NCBI GenBank assembly: GCA_000711775.1
Contig: ARYC01017757.1
Location: forward strand, 1 to 64,000
Length of the DNA stretch: 64,000 bases
Reading direction: 5' to 3'
DNA from: Oxytricha trifallax
Taxonomy: Eukaryota; Ciliophora; Spirotrichea; Sporadotrichida; Oxytrichidae
Shown: in pieces, positions 47,274 to 58,122 of the stretch
Position numbering within the stretch: position 1 is the first letter of the stretch
Layout: every line of letters begins with the position of its first letter
Translations under genes and position numbers: made by a program
The notes under the pieces: generated by a model
What the model was told of the DNA's origin: nothing
The model's input: only the letters and a program-made list of their open reading frames with translations
The model's database searches: none

Positions 47274-48048
47274 ATGTGATTTAAGAATCAGTCAAAATAG
47301 TGGAAAAATCGTGAATACAAAATGCTTAAATATAAAGAAATATATAATATATAAACTTAAAACGTGCTTTTCCATATTTATTGGAAATATACTATATTAA
47401 ATATAATTTAATAAAATATTATGAATTAAATTCAAAAAAAAATTATTTTTTTGCTATTTGAATCATTTATTAATTTTAAACTTTCTAATTATATATCTAA
47501 ACATGTTTAATTATATTAATTTATATGAATGAAGCTTGTTTTTAACCTATATTAAGTTTAATTTATTTATTAGTAAAATCATGAATAATTTAAATATTTC
47601 TTACTAAAATAAGTAACAAACCTTTAAAATAAAAAAAATTCAATGTATAAAATTTATAATTTTACTATATTATAACTAGAGAATAAATTGCATTTCACAA
47701 TGGCAGAAAAGTAATTTAATAAATAAAAAAATTTGTTAAATAAAATTATTAAAAATATAATTATAAAACCCCAAGAGTATAATTTTAAGCAATTTGGGTG
47801 AATTAGTTGTAAAATAAATTAGAGAAATAATAATAAATAAGTTTTAATTAAGTCTTCTACAAACAACAATCAGCACTAATATAGAGAATGAGTTTGATAC
47901 TATATGAGATATATTCATTTAATTTTTCAAAAAAGTGAAACCCCATTAACTTAATTAGAGGGATGTTTGAGATTAGTGAAAAATATATATAAATGCTTAA
48001 ATTAGAAAAAATGTTTTATCAATCACTTATCAGCAAAATGTACTTATA
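47274..48048. other. AT-rich spacer
   Basis: No feature seen; probably the AT-rich flank of the GC-rich gene that follows. Confidence 0.5.
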
Positions 48049-49660
48049 TCATGAATGTGGGAGATACTCTGCGGAACCAATGCCAAGCCACCTCGAACTC
48101 CTCGCGACCCTCAGGGGCGGCCTCGACCTCGTCCACAATGCTGTCGAAGGAGGGATGTACTGCTTGGTCCTGACCCTATCATAGTAAGAGACGATCTTGG
48201 CGATTCTGGCGTAGGACTTCCTGCTAGGGTCTGGTGCAGTGGGAGCACTCCATTTTTCTATAATCAAATTTAAGTTTTAAAGTTTTAATCTTAATTAATT
48301 AAAATAGGGCAGCTGTTTAAACGATAACTAAACCCTTGATTTAAACTATTAAACGATCAAATTTTTAAACTTACAAAATCTCCCAGACTTTTTTGCCTTC
48401 GAGTTTTTTAGGAAATGTTGAGCTAGAGGGACAAACTTAAAGTCATTTTGTAGCCCTTCAAAAACTAGGAGGAACTTGGGTACTCGGGGCACACAGCACA
48501 CGCCCTGGCGGAGTTGCGCTCCATTTTCTTTTTCCCTAAAATTAAAAAAAATATAAATATATTTAATGAATTAAATGATGATCCCCCAAAGGTAATTGGT
48601 CAATGAACTTACCCCTAATCAGGCCTCCTTGGGCTCAGGTGCTTAAGAGCATCGACCAAGGAAGGAGTAAATGCGCAGGTGATCGACCCCAAGCCACAAT
48701 TAGGGGTAAGAAATAATAGTCAGAAGGGGTGCCTGGAAGGTCTTTCTAGGGGAGTGACTCAGGAAGATCTGCTTGATCTGTATAAGATTTTCTCCTAAGG
48801 CTACTAAGTTAAACTTCTCTAGATTAGAGGAAATCTCTAAATGAAATCGTAATAGCACCAGAGGAAATCCGTGAGGGTGTAGGCGCGCTGGCCGAGGGGG
48901 CTCTTATGAACATCTCCTGGAGGTCTTTATCAGCTGGCCTTTTGCTGGGCTTTTTAAAGATCTGTTGGTCCCTAGGTTATTAGTTGAGTGACCGTTAGGG
49001 ATTTATCCGTTAATTCTTAGGTTGTTTTATTTTCTCTAGTAATTCGTTCAGTTATCGATGCAGGTCTGGAGACAGGCAGCCCCCTGATGAGGATTTAGGC
49101 GTAGAATCGGCACATTCTAAACCTGCATCCGCAGAGGGCGTCCGCTCCATCTGACAATCAGATAGTCTCAATGTCTCGTCCATGGAGGTTTATGGGTTAG
49201 CCGTTAGGGTTTTTGCCTATAGGTTGTCTAGGAGGCCCCCACCTCCGACCTCGGTATCGTCGTCTCTAGTAGGTACTGCCCCTCACACTCCTATGGTCTC
49301 GTCCCTCGTTTCGTCATACAGCACCTCCTTCCCATCGTTGGCGTCCCTGGGGAAGGTGAGCTTGCGCATTGAGAGTCGTAGCTCTATAGCACTGTCCAGC
49401 GTCTCCTTGTAATGGGTGATAACATTTTGGCCAAAGATGGTGGTGGCAATGTCCTGGATCTCTCTGGGGGATCTCTGGTAGGTCGACATGCTATCCAGCA
49501 GGCATCGGAGCCTGGTGTCGAAGATGGCCACATCTGGTATTGGTGATGGCTCTATTTGGGCCCGGAGGGTGGGCGGCAGCAGGTGGGGGTGGAGCTCCAC
49601 CGATGGGGAGGACAGGAAGGGTATGATCCTCTGAGAGACTTGGTTATCTGGGCTCAGCAT
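48049..49660 (-). CDS. GC-rich multi-exon gene of unknown function, one in-frame TGA
   Basis: Starts MLSPDNQVSQRIIPFLSSPS at 49,660 and ends at TGA 48,049. Introns inferred from frame and GT..AG: about 48,645-48,700 (56 nt), 48,536-48,612 (77 nt, GTAAGT..TTTTAG) and 48,258-48,374 (117 nt, GTAAGT..ATTATAG). With these removed, exon 2 (ALKHL/HLSPRRPDQG), exon 3 (RQGVCCVPRVPKFLLVFEGL) and exon 4 (SYARIAKIVSYYDRVRTKQY) join in frame. Many Gln are TAA/TAG, so it is a true ciliate-code gene, yet exons are far richer in G+C than anything nearby. A TGA at 49,283-49,285 interrupts codon 126; the frame continues convincingly (DDDTEVGGGGLLDNLQ). Either it is a pseudogene or the protein ends at 125 aa. 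No domain recognised. It lies just outside the left inverted repeat of the 10.4-kb element. Confidence 0.6.
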
Positions 49661-49740
49661 CTTTAAATGAGGCAGCGATATTGATAATAATTATTAAGGG
49701 TATATATATGAGAATAAAATTTAATCAGATTTGGCTATTA

Positions 49741-49893
49741 AAAGTTGGTAGCTTTTTGACTTTTGATAAAGGCCCTATATATAAACCCCAATACATATAT
49801 GCGTGATAAATCTATAAGTTGGTATAGTGATGATTTAATATCGATAAATAGCGAAATTCCAAACTTCACAATTTAACTTATTATGAGAGGGCC
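49741..49893 (+). repeat. Left arm of ~150-bp inverted repeat of the 10.4-kb element
   Basis: Contains aaaccccaatacatatatgcg and a block up to ttcacaatttaacttatta. The complement is at 60,092-60,256. Similarity extends outward of the C4A4 motif (ttggtagcttt and tatataaac on both sides). The left copy has only one C4 unit where the right has two. Confidence 0.85.
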
Positions 49894-50557
49894 AATTCAA
49901 GAGTCTTAGAAAGAGAGTCTTTAAGAATGCTGCTAATTGCAGTTTGAGTGTTCTAGTGATCATATATTGTTGAAAGTGTTCCTTATACTATACTTAGTCC
50001 ATATGTCTATAAAATCCAGTAGCTTTCCCAACTACTTTTTGCAAAAATTCAACTTTAGTATAAACCCCCCCCTCTTATAGGGTCTAAAATCCAGTCTGAA
50101 GTCTAGAATCCAAAGCCAGTCTGGACCCCTTCAACCATGACCTCGATTTTCGAAAACGAGTGCCTTTGCTTTCCATTCTACTTTCACTGCACATTTCTAC
50201 TGGTTATATGTACGTTATGAACAGTGTAGGGTTGAATTCGCCATTAGGCCCTCGGATTTTTCGATTTTTCCAAAAAGCCAATTTTCAATGAGGCCAGACT
50301 CGAAAAGCACTCAAAAGACCCATGGCGGGTCCGCCATTTCTTGCAAGCCTACTTTTTTCACCTTTATATGTTGGTATTAACATAAGCAATGCATTTGAAC
50401 TGGTTTGCGGGCTGTAGCTCTTTAAATCCACTGGATAAGTGAAGGAGAGAGGTTTTTCTTATAGTAAATTTGAAGAATCCAGTGGTATTTTTTAATAATC
50501 CACCTATTAAATTTAAAAATCCAGTATATAATACTATAATCAAAACTTAAAAATACC
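49894..50557. other. Leader region of the helicase gene
   Basis: AT-rich at both ends with a GC-richer middle (50,050-50,350) that contains ccatggcgggtccgccat, a short palindrome. No supported gene; frames here hit TGA within about 30 codons. It may hold the promoter. Confidence 0.4.
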
Positions 50558-53500
50558 ATGAATCCAGCCCAAGAGCGGGATCAGCTTGCTGAGTCTTTTC
50601 CCCTATAGATTGAAGAACGAAGCCCTGGTAAGCTTTTTTCCTTTACTAAGCACCTATATTAGAGTTAAGGAATGATAATTCAAATGAATAGTTAGCTCAA
50701 CTTCTTGAGCAGGGTGATCGGATTTTTGAAAATCTTGAAGCCAAGGCTAATATTGATGAGGGCGGCAAAGTGAAGGGCATTAAAGCTGAGTACAAGGGAG
50801 CCCAAGATAGCGTCAAAATCAATAGAGCAAAGGAATTCCTACATTTAAACAACTATGATTTGAGTCTCCTGTTGTAGCAGGAGGATTTCAAAGGCTATTA
50901 AAAGACATGGGATTTTAAGAACGTTGTGAGAAAGTTTATAAACAATAACAAAAGCAAGAAAGCCAAGAACAGCAGTGATACCAAGTCACTGGTCTCTGAA
51001 AATCTTAACCACTCCCTCTCAAACGAGGAAATGAAGGTGAGTGAGTTCCAGACTACTGTGAGCTTAGCAAGTGAATCAATGCAAGCTCCAAGACCCTTAC
51101 CTTAGCTGGTTATTAACTATGGCTCAATCATTGGCCATGAGATGTTGGTCAAGCACTTTGAAAGTTTCAAATAATCAAATTATTAATAAAAGGAACAGAT
51201 CCTTCAAGATATAATGGCCCGCAACACCCAATCACTCTTTTCGTTCCTTTAGCACTTTGAGATGGCAAATGAACCCTAAGTGAACCAAGGGCTCTTCTAT
51301 TTAATTACAGAGTTGATCTCAAGTAACTAAAAGCTAGACTAAGACTCCAAGGCTCGTATCTTCTTGGCTGCCCTCAGTTACTATACAGGGGAAAAATATC
51401 AGCCAGAAGAGAACTTAATATAAGAAGCAATTCTCTTACTTATAAGGTCACCCAATGCTAGACAAGCTATAGGCTTAGCCAACTTGGTCTTTATTACTGA
51501 GGCAACATGTCTAAGTAAGCAGCTTGCTATAGTCTAGAAGCTAAACGACTCTAATCCAGGCATCATTCAGCTTTTGGCTTAAACATGGCACTACTTTTCA
51601 ATTGACCCTTAGGTCATCAAACTAATACCAAATTCCTTCTTTATAATGAACGTGCCTTTTATTATCTTGCTTAAGCAAGACTGTGGATTGAACCTTATAA
51701 GAGACATTCCTGTAGAGTATACAGAGTACTTTGTAAGAATATGTGCCTTATGCTCTGCCCCTAACTTAGAGTCTTTAAAAGACTACATATCTTCAACAAG
51801 GGCAACCTTCTTATAAAAGCAAGAAGTCATCGACAAAGTCTCAATGGTGCATTTTATGAAAGGCCTTGCTTCAAGACTGCAAAGCAGAGATCAATAATGG
51901 GTTGGGAAGATTGAACAAATCAGGAAAGTATAGTAGTTGATTGTGAATGCGCAAGTCGAGAAAAATGTATAGTTAAGCATTCACACTATTGACAACTGTC
52001 TAAACTGTGACTTCTCTGACCTTGATAGAATAATGCAATTGCCAAGGACTATGGAAGCCTTCTCTGAAAAGGCTGTTAATGACCTTCTTTAGCTATTCAA
52101 GAATGAGAACTTATAAAACCAAGTAGCATCCAGATTCAATAGCAGGTCTCCAAAGGAACTCTTAAGAGTAAGTGCCGAATTAGAAACTTTGGAGTAAAAT
52201 TTAGGCTTCAAATTCTACTGCTCTCAGGTCTTATGTTTAAACTATATCTGTGACAACCTTAACAGCAATCACTTCATTCATTTTGGTATTGGCAATGGGA
52301 AGACCCTAATATGCATTGCTTTAGCAATCCTTATTGCTCTTAAAACTTAAAGATCAGTCTTTATACTCAGCAAGAATGAGCACTTAGTGCAAAGAGACTT
52401 CAAACGATACTAGAGAGTCATTAAAGCAATGTAGCTTAATTGCAATCTAAACTTCTTTGCCAAAGATACTGGCATCTATTTCTACACTTAGCCCTAATTA
52501 AAGAAGATGCAAAAGAACAGCAAGGCTGTGAGTGTATGGTAGCAAAGCTACGTATTAGTGGACGAGTACGACTGGATTATGTTTGATGGCTCTGTTGATA
52601 CTATAATCAACTCTCTTGAGTACTTTCAGCAAGCTCATAAAGTGATAGGATTTTCTGGAAGCAATCTCTCTTTTACTGAAGAGAACTGTTTAAAGCTAGC
52701 TTTTCAAGCTACACCTGTAGTATTTCCCACTCTTGATAAACTCTAGGGAAATAAAAAGACTCAATACCCGGATGTGTTTGTGAGCACTAATTAGAGTGAT
52801 TACTTGGCTAAGATCAAAGAAATTATAATAGAGCAGCTAAGCCACTCCCCAGTTCTAATAGTGGCTTCAACTAACTATAATGCAATAGAGATAGGCCTTT
52901 TGAGATCGGGCTACGACTTCACAAGTTTAAGCAGAGGGCAAGCCGCCAATATCGAATCCATGATTGAAGGCAGATACTTAATGAAGAATGCGAAAAAGGA
53001 ATATGGAATATACTTGCTGAATGAAGCTCATGGAAGAGGGACTGACATTCAGACGAATGATGAAATCAACTAGAACGGAGGTTCTTACCTCATCATCGCA
53101 GATGTCTTCTCTAAAAGGTCTGAAGAGCAGATTATAGGAAGAATTGGAAGACTTAATACTAAGGGCAGATGGCAAAGAGTTTTGTATAGACTCAACTCCA
53201 AAGATAGTGCTGAGTAGCTTCTTTACGTAGAGTAGAATGAGATCGACCTTATATTAGACAAAAAGTTCAATGAAGTATAATTTAATTTGTAAGACAAATA
53301 AGAAGCTATTGATATGGATATTATTGATCAAGCAAAGGAGCCCGAAGTTCCTTCTGAATATATTATAGCCATCGATCATTAAGTTGCAGTTGTAAAGGCT
53401 ATAGTGGAGAAGATAGTCGAAAAAGTAGAAAGTTCTTTTATAGGAGCCAAAAAGGATATCGAGGAAGCAAAGAAGGCCTCTGAAGAGGAAATGAAAACTG

Positions 53501-53964
53501 AAGCTGTGGCTGAAGAGCCAGACACTCAAAGTAAATTAGGGTTCTATTAACCTTCTATCTTAGAATTCATTGTAGAGAAAATGAGCCAGAACCCTGTGCT
53601 CTAAGACAAGCCTATTAGTGAAGTTGAGAAGATCTTCAAAAACGGCGTGAGACGCCAATATGAGGAGATCACTTAAGAGCCAAACAGAGAAAGATCGAAG
53701 AGCAAGGAAGGAAAGATAAAGACTAATAAGAGAAGTAGAAAGGCTTTAGAGAAGGCAGAGCAGATTAAGGACTTAGTTGAAAAGTGAGTTATACTTGTAA
53801 GGAGGAGTTGCAGAGACAAGTCTTTTAGTGAAACTTACAAGGAGCATGAAGAGGTCGAAGAAAGTATGGAAGCCTGGTTGAAGAAGGCTTCAAATTAAAA
53901 GAAAAACTTGAAAAGTGATATAGATCATAGGAACCCCTAAAGAGAGGGGTTAAAAAGAAGATGA
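50558..53964 (+). CDS. SecA-like superfamily 2 helicase/translocase, ~1,113 aa
   Basis: ATG at 50,558. Intron 1 (50,628-50,662, 35 nt, GTAAGC..TTACTAAG..TTAG) is required for the frame; after it every codon is open to TGA 53,785. That TGA is avoided if a short intron (about 53,783-53,812, GTGAGT..TTGCAG) is spliced, giving ~45 more charged residues to TGA 53,962. Residues 1-530 are helical-looking with no known domain. The helicase core follows: FGIGNGKTLICIALAI (Walker A, ~565), VDEYDWIMFDGS (~657), GFSGSN, NEAHGRGTDIQ (~814) and EQIIGRIGRLNTKGRW (~846). The GRGTDI plus GR.GR pair and DE.D box are those of SecA rather than DEAD-box RNA helicases. SecA of bacteria drives protein export; a eukaryotic copy in a transposon more likely remodels DNA or protein, which is inference. 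The tail is acidic/basic coiled coil. No signal peptide seen. Confidence 0.8.
50628..50662 (+). other. 35-nt intron in the helicase gene
   Basis: GTAAGC at the donor, TACTAAG branch-like motif, TATTAG at the acceptor. Removing it joins a 70-nt first exon to a >3-kb open frame; without it the frame meets TGA soon. Confidence 0.8.
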
Positions 53965-54057
53965 TTTTAAAGCTCAATTTCTAAAAGAATTCACCATATT
54001 CTAACTCTTTCTATTAGTAGTGTTCAGAGAATGGATGAGAATAGAGACCAGCAGAAG

Positions 54058-54887
54058 TCAAAGGCTGAAGTTCTGCACCTGCCCTTCCAGATTCTGAGAG
54101 CCGAAGTCTTGCATAACTTGCTCCTTCATTTTGCGTAAGTCAAGTACTTCACTTTCCAAGTTATCATGCTCTTGCTTCAGCCTCTTAGTTTCTTATAGAA
54201 AGAGCTGCCTGTCTGACTTCAAGGCTGTCTCATAATCTTTCACCTCTTCAATTTCATCTCTTGTTCTCTTTCTTTTCGATGAGTCCTTCATGAGATTCAC
54301 AGCTTTGCCTCTCTCGACTACAAAGGAAATGTAAAGAGAGTAAACTTACTGCTGAAGCTGAGGCATCTAGAGAGTGCGTCAACAAATTCAGGTCTCTTTT
54401 CAATGACTAGGTCTCTGCTTTGCTCAAGCCTCTCTTTCCGTTAAAGCATTGCATCGTGAATCATGTTGGTGACACCGTCGGTGTCTAAGGTATAGAGCAA
54501 ATCACAGATCCATTGCCTGTCTAAGTGGACCCAGTCTCGCTCATCAGGGAGAAAGTTGAGTAGTCTGGGGATGTCTCTCGCATAATCGAGGAAGTCCTGG
54601 ACTGTAAGTCCCTCTATGTGAGGCACTGCGGACACTTTGACGTCTTCTCTTCTGATGTACTATGAAGACGGTTACAATTAAGGAGAGATGCTTACCTCCT
54701 TCTTTGCTCTTATGATGGACTTGAAGAAGTAAATGTTGGTTGAATCAGGCTTGGGTAAGAAGGCCCGACAATCCTGGGTGAGAAAGTTGTAGAGCTCTTT
54801 CTTGCTTTTGCACTTCTAAGCTAGTTCTTAAACATTGATGCCATTAAGTTACGCTTGGTTCATTAAATTCTAATAGGAGGGTGCCAT
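54058..54887 (-). CDS. Coiled-coil protein of unknown function, 253 aa
   Basis: ATG at 54,887 (MAPSYQNLMNQAQLNGINV), TGA at 54,058. Two introns: 54,660-54,695 (36 nt, GTAAGC..TCATAG) and 54,318-54,349 (32 nt, GTAAGT..TTGTAG); removing both leaves exactly 254 codons. The N-terminal half is globular (LTVQDFLDYARDIPRLLNFL, RDWVHLDRQWICDLLYTL). Then a basic patch SSKRKRTRDE that could be a nuclear localisation signal, then a coiled coil (ETKRLKQEHDNLESEVLDLR). It converges with the helicase gene (93 bp apart) and diverges from the transposase gene (167 bp). No family recognised; a DNA-binding or structural partner of the transposase is a guess from context. Confidence 0.72.
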
Positions 54888-55054
54888 CAGCCGTTTTAAA
54901 TAGCCAAATATTGGCTCATGAAGACAGCACTGTTACTATAATGAGATAGTCATTTTCACTATTATGAAATGCCTTCAGCATGATCCGATTTCCGCATGCG
55001 GATTTCCTACCAGCACCAAAGTAATTCATTATTAGGAAATTAAGCACTGAACTT
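54888..55054. promoter_or_regulatory. Divergent intergenic region, 167 bp
   Basis: Lies between the starts of the 253-aa gene (minus) and the transposase gene (plus), so both promoters must be here or upstream. Contains tccgcatgcgga (about 54,989-55,000), a perfect 12-bp palindrome. Confidence 0.45.
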
Positions 55055-56686
55055 ATGGAATCAAGTTCTAAAAAGAGATAGTCTAAGCTGGTTGAATTTT
55101 TCCAATAAGAGGAAGAAGATAAAAGCTCTAGTAGTTCAGATAGTGAGCGAAGCTCAAGTAGTGAAACAGATGATGAAAGCAATACTGCAGATTACATAAC
55201 AACCAATATGTTATACTAAAGGAACATTACAGTTGCTGATGTTAAGATAGAGACTGTAAGTAAAAGAGAGATGCTTAACTAATACTATGATCTGGAAGAT
55301 TCATTAGAATCTTTGAATTTCAAAGGCTTTATTATTGATCCGAAGGAAACCTATAGAGTAAGTAAACTAGGAGGATTTAAGGAATCGTTACTAGATGGCC
55401 ACTAAATATAGACTCTTGGCCAGATCACACTTGAGATCTACACTGACTTTACCTAATCAGAATTAGAACCTTAAGGTATGCTCGAAAGAGCCCCTTTAAT
55501 TGATATGAAGGAATTAGAATAGAAGGTATTAGAGAACCATAAAATGAAAGACTCACTTCCAGTCTTTGGATAGCATACTTAGCTTTAAGCTATAGTGCAT
55601 CGAAGATAACTCAAGATCATGAGGAAAGAAAAGGAGCAGCAGCAAAAAGAGCTAAAGCTGGCTCAGGAATCTCAAAGACTAAGGATGACTGAAAAGCTAA
55701 ACTGCTAGCAGATTATGAAGAGGCTTGGCATTTCATACTATAAGTTAAGAAGGTACCTTAACAATCCCTTGTAAAGAGCAAACTTCTGGAATCTTAAGTA
55801 AGTTAATAGAGGCAAGTATAAGAAGCTGCACAGCAGAGCTCGCACTCATATAGTGAATATGCTTACTTATGACTAAGTGCCTATCTAAATATCAGATATA
55901 CAGAAAAGCTTAGTGTCAAAGATCCAGCTTCACTGTTCAAAGTAGATGATTCGAAGGTTCCTTAAGAATGAACTAATGATGACATACAAGTAAGTTAAGT
56001 AGATAACGAACCTTCATAACAATAACAGTAGTAAGCTTCAACGCTAGTATGCAGCCTAACAATTCATACTCTTTCTAAGTGAAGGCAAGAGAATTATTAA
56101 CATTGATGAATCAGTATTGCACTAGACTGATGAGAGAAGAAGAGGCTGGACAGCTCCATATGTTAAGAATAGGGTTACAAAATCTTAGAGGCTTAGTCAA
56201 ATGAACTTGATTATTGGAGTGTCAAGTACTGGAGAGTTGTTCTACACTGTTAATAGGGGAAGAACTAATCAACACTCATTTATGTACTTCTTGTGCAAGC
56301 TAGCACTTACATTAGATGATTTAGATTTGGAGTGGAGAAAGAATACTGTTATCATGATTGATAACGCTCCCTATCACAGATCTTAAGAAGTAATGGCAAA
56401 GTATGACAATCTCAAATTACGCTCATGTTTCTTGGGCCTTATCATTACAGGCTAGCTCCAGCAGAGCTTATGTACTCTTGGATTAAGAACAGAGACTTGA
56501 ATCCTTTGAATACTAGAGCTTAATCAAAGTAAGTTATGAATAATTAACCCTTACAGAGGTTATTGGGCTGCCTTTATGAAAGAGCTTGGCATGAATATTA
56601 GTAGAATAAATCAGAATCTTGTAAGAAGATGCTACTATCATGTGCTCACTGCTGCTTTGGAATCTATCTCACTTAAAGACTTGTGA
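55055..56686 (+). pseudogene. DDE transposase of the 10.4-kb element (IS630/Tc1-like), one frameshift
   Basis: ATG at 55,055, TGA 56,684-56,686. N-terminus KKRQSKLVEFFQQ contains a PIP-box match (Q..L..FF), followed by acidic/Ser repeats. A basic helical middle part has KRLGISYYKLRRYLNN, likely helix-turn-helix. The catalytic domain has IINIDESVLH (first Asp), VIMIDNAPYHRS (second Asp) and RLAPAELMYSWIKNRDLN (Glu). One base is missing near 56,417 (ctcaaattacg); the downstream frame then continues correctly, so the break is a single recent lesion or a sequencing error. Introns inferred: about 55,991-56,029 (39 nt) and 56,530-56,557 (28 nt, GTAAGT..TTACAG). Corrected length would be 521 aa, longer than TBE transposase. 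Not closely similar to the TBE enzyme by eye. Confidence 0.8.
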
Positions 56687-57789
56687 CTATATAAGGAAAT
56701 TAAAACTTAAATGTTAAGTAAGGCTTATTATAGTGAAAAATCTAAATCAAATTTGAAAATACTCAAAGCTTTTATATAACAAATTATTTTACTTAAAACT
56801 TATGTCAAATTTTTCCTTATAAGACTTAAATCATTAAATAAAAATTTCTTAAAGATTAATTTCCCATAAAATCTTTTGAATTAATAAGCAAACTTTACTA
56901 TTCATTTGTATTTGAACAACATAAAAATTAAATAAAATATCATATAATTTAAAGTAAATTTCTTATAAGAGTATGTATTAAAATTCATCAAAAAAACTTT
57001 AAATAAATTAATTTCATCTATAATTAGCACATTAAAATATTATAACATGCTTACTTATTTGGCTATAAATATAATATAATTAGATTTAAATTTATATATA
57101 AATAAATACTTTTAATTATAATAAATAGTTATTTGAAATTTTTTTGCTTGGATTAAGGAAATAAAGGAATATAAAATGAAAAATATACAATAAATTATAT
57201 CTTAATTACTCTTTAAAATTATTTGATAATCAAATTTACATGGATATAGTATTGCTGAATGATAAATGTAAAAGTATATATCAAGAATAAGCTTAAATCC
57301 AATTTTTATGAATGTTCAAACTTTATATAAATTTAATAGTAAATAATACAGTTATAATTAAAAAATCAGAGTTAAATAAAATTAAAAATATATGATGAAA
57401 TATATTTTAATAAAAAATATAAAATAAATTTAATTTATTTAAAATTAAATTAAAAATTTAAGATTTCTCAGATTGCCCTTAATGGTTCTCGAAGTGAACC
57501 CTAAATTCCCTTATAACTTTGAAATAAGTTATTTAAAAAATAAAACTTATTAATAATAAGCCCTATATAGTTAGGCAAGAGTGGTATGGCTTACTATATG
57601 AAATAGTAAGTCAGTTTAAAATAAGTTTTAAATTAAAATAAAATTTAAATAAAAAAATCAATTTAAAAATAAAAATGCCCTAACAAATTCAGAAACCTTA
57701 GCATAAAATTAAAAGTAAAATTTCTACTTTAATAATAATTAAAGAACTCAAGCAATAATTTCAATAATATTAAATAATTTTCAAATTGT
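56687..57789. other. AT-rich DNA, no gene recognised
   Basis: Dominated by taaatt/aaataa words; no frame or repeat of note. Confidence 0.55.
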
Positions 57790-58122
57790 TTTACCAGTGT
57801 CTCCTGAATCGTAGTTATATTCCCCTAAGAGTTTGGTAATGCCGACACCAAGGGCAGCGTACCTTTGTAGATTCAGGGTTTGTTTTTCGCCGCCAATCTA
57901 GACGTGTGTTAAAAACCATGTTCTATGCGATAACGTAACGAGCAATCCAAAGAATACCCCCCTTGAGATGAACACGCTGCTTATAGCGCTCGCCTGGCCA
58001 GTGGGTAGTGTTCTACTAGGTACCAAACTCTTTGGATCCAGTTTTTTCGTACTTTTCCTTTTTAAAATATTTTTAACTTTTATAGGTAAATTTAATTGAA
58101 AATTAGAGAATGGAATGATCAA
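57790..58122 (-). CDS. Isolated coding-like island, unknown protein
   Basis: A ~330-bp block of normal base composition in an AT desert. The minus frame from 58,122 is open to a TGA near 57,787. It reads SLVPSRTLPTGQASAISSVF, FFGLLVTLSHRTWFLTH and YAALGVGITKLLGEYNYDSG, with one TAG as Gln. The plus strand is also open here with a hydrophobic reading, so strand is not certain. It could be one macronuclear-destined segment of a gene whose other parts lie elsewhere, or a decayed element gene. Confidence 0.4.

Noticed and set aside
48610..48712. Inverted repeat cttacccctaat..attaggggtaag as a mobile element or eliminated-sequence border
   Set aside because: One arm coincides with the splice donor of an intron of the minus-strand gene; arms are only 12 bp, so chance similarity is sufficient.
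49182..49412. Plus-strand frame in the GC-rich block
   Set aside because: Complement of the real minus-strand gene, which uses ciliate Gln codons and continues through introns.
53254..53529. Minus-strand 91-residue frame
   Set aside because: Shadow of the SecA-like helicase tail.
54916..55182. Minus-strand 88-residue Ser/Leu-rich frame
   Set aside because: Antisense of the Ser/acidic N-terminus of the transposase.
55795..55806. A 12-nt intron gtaagttaatag in the transposase gene
   Set aside because: Too short to splice and the frame reads through it with TAA as Gln.
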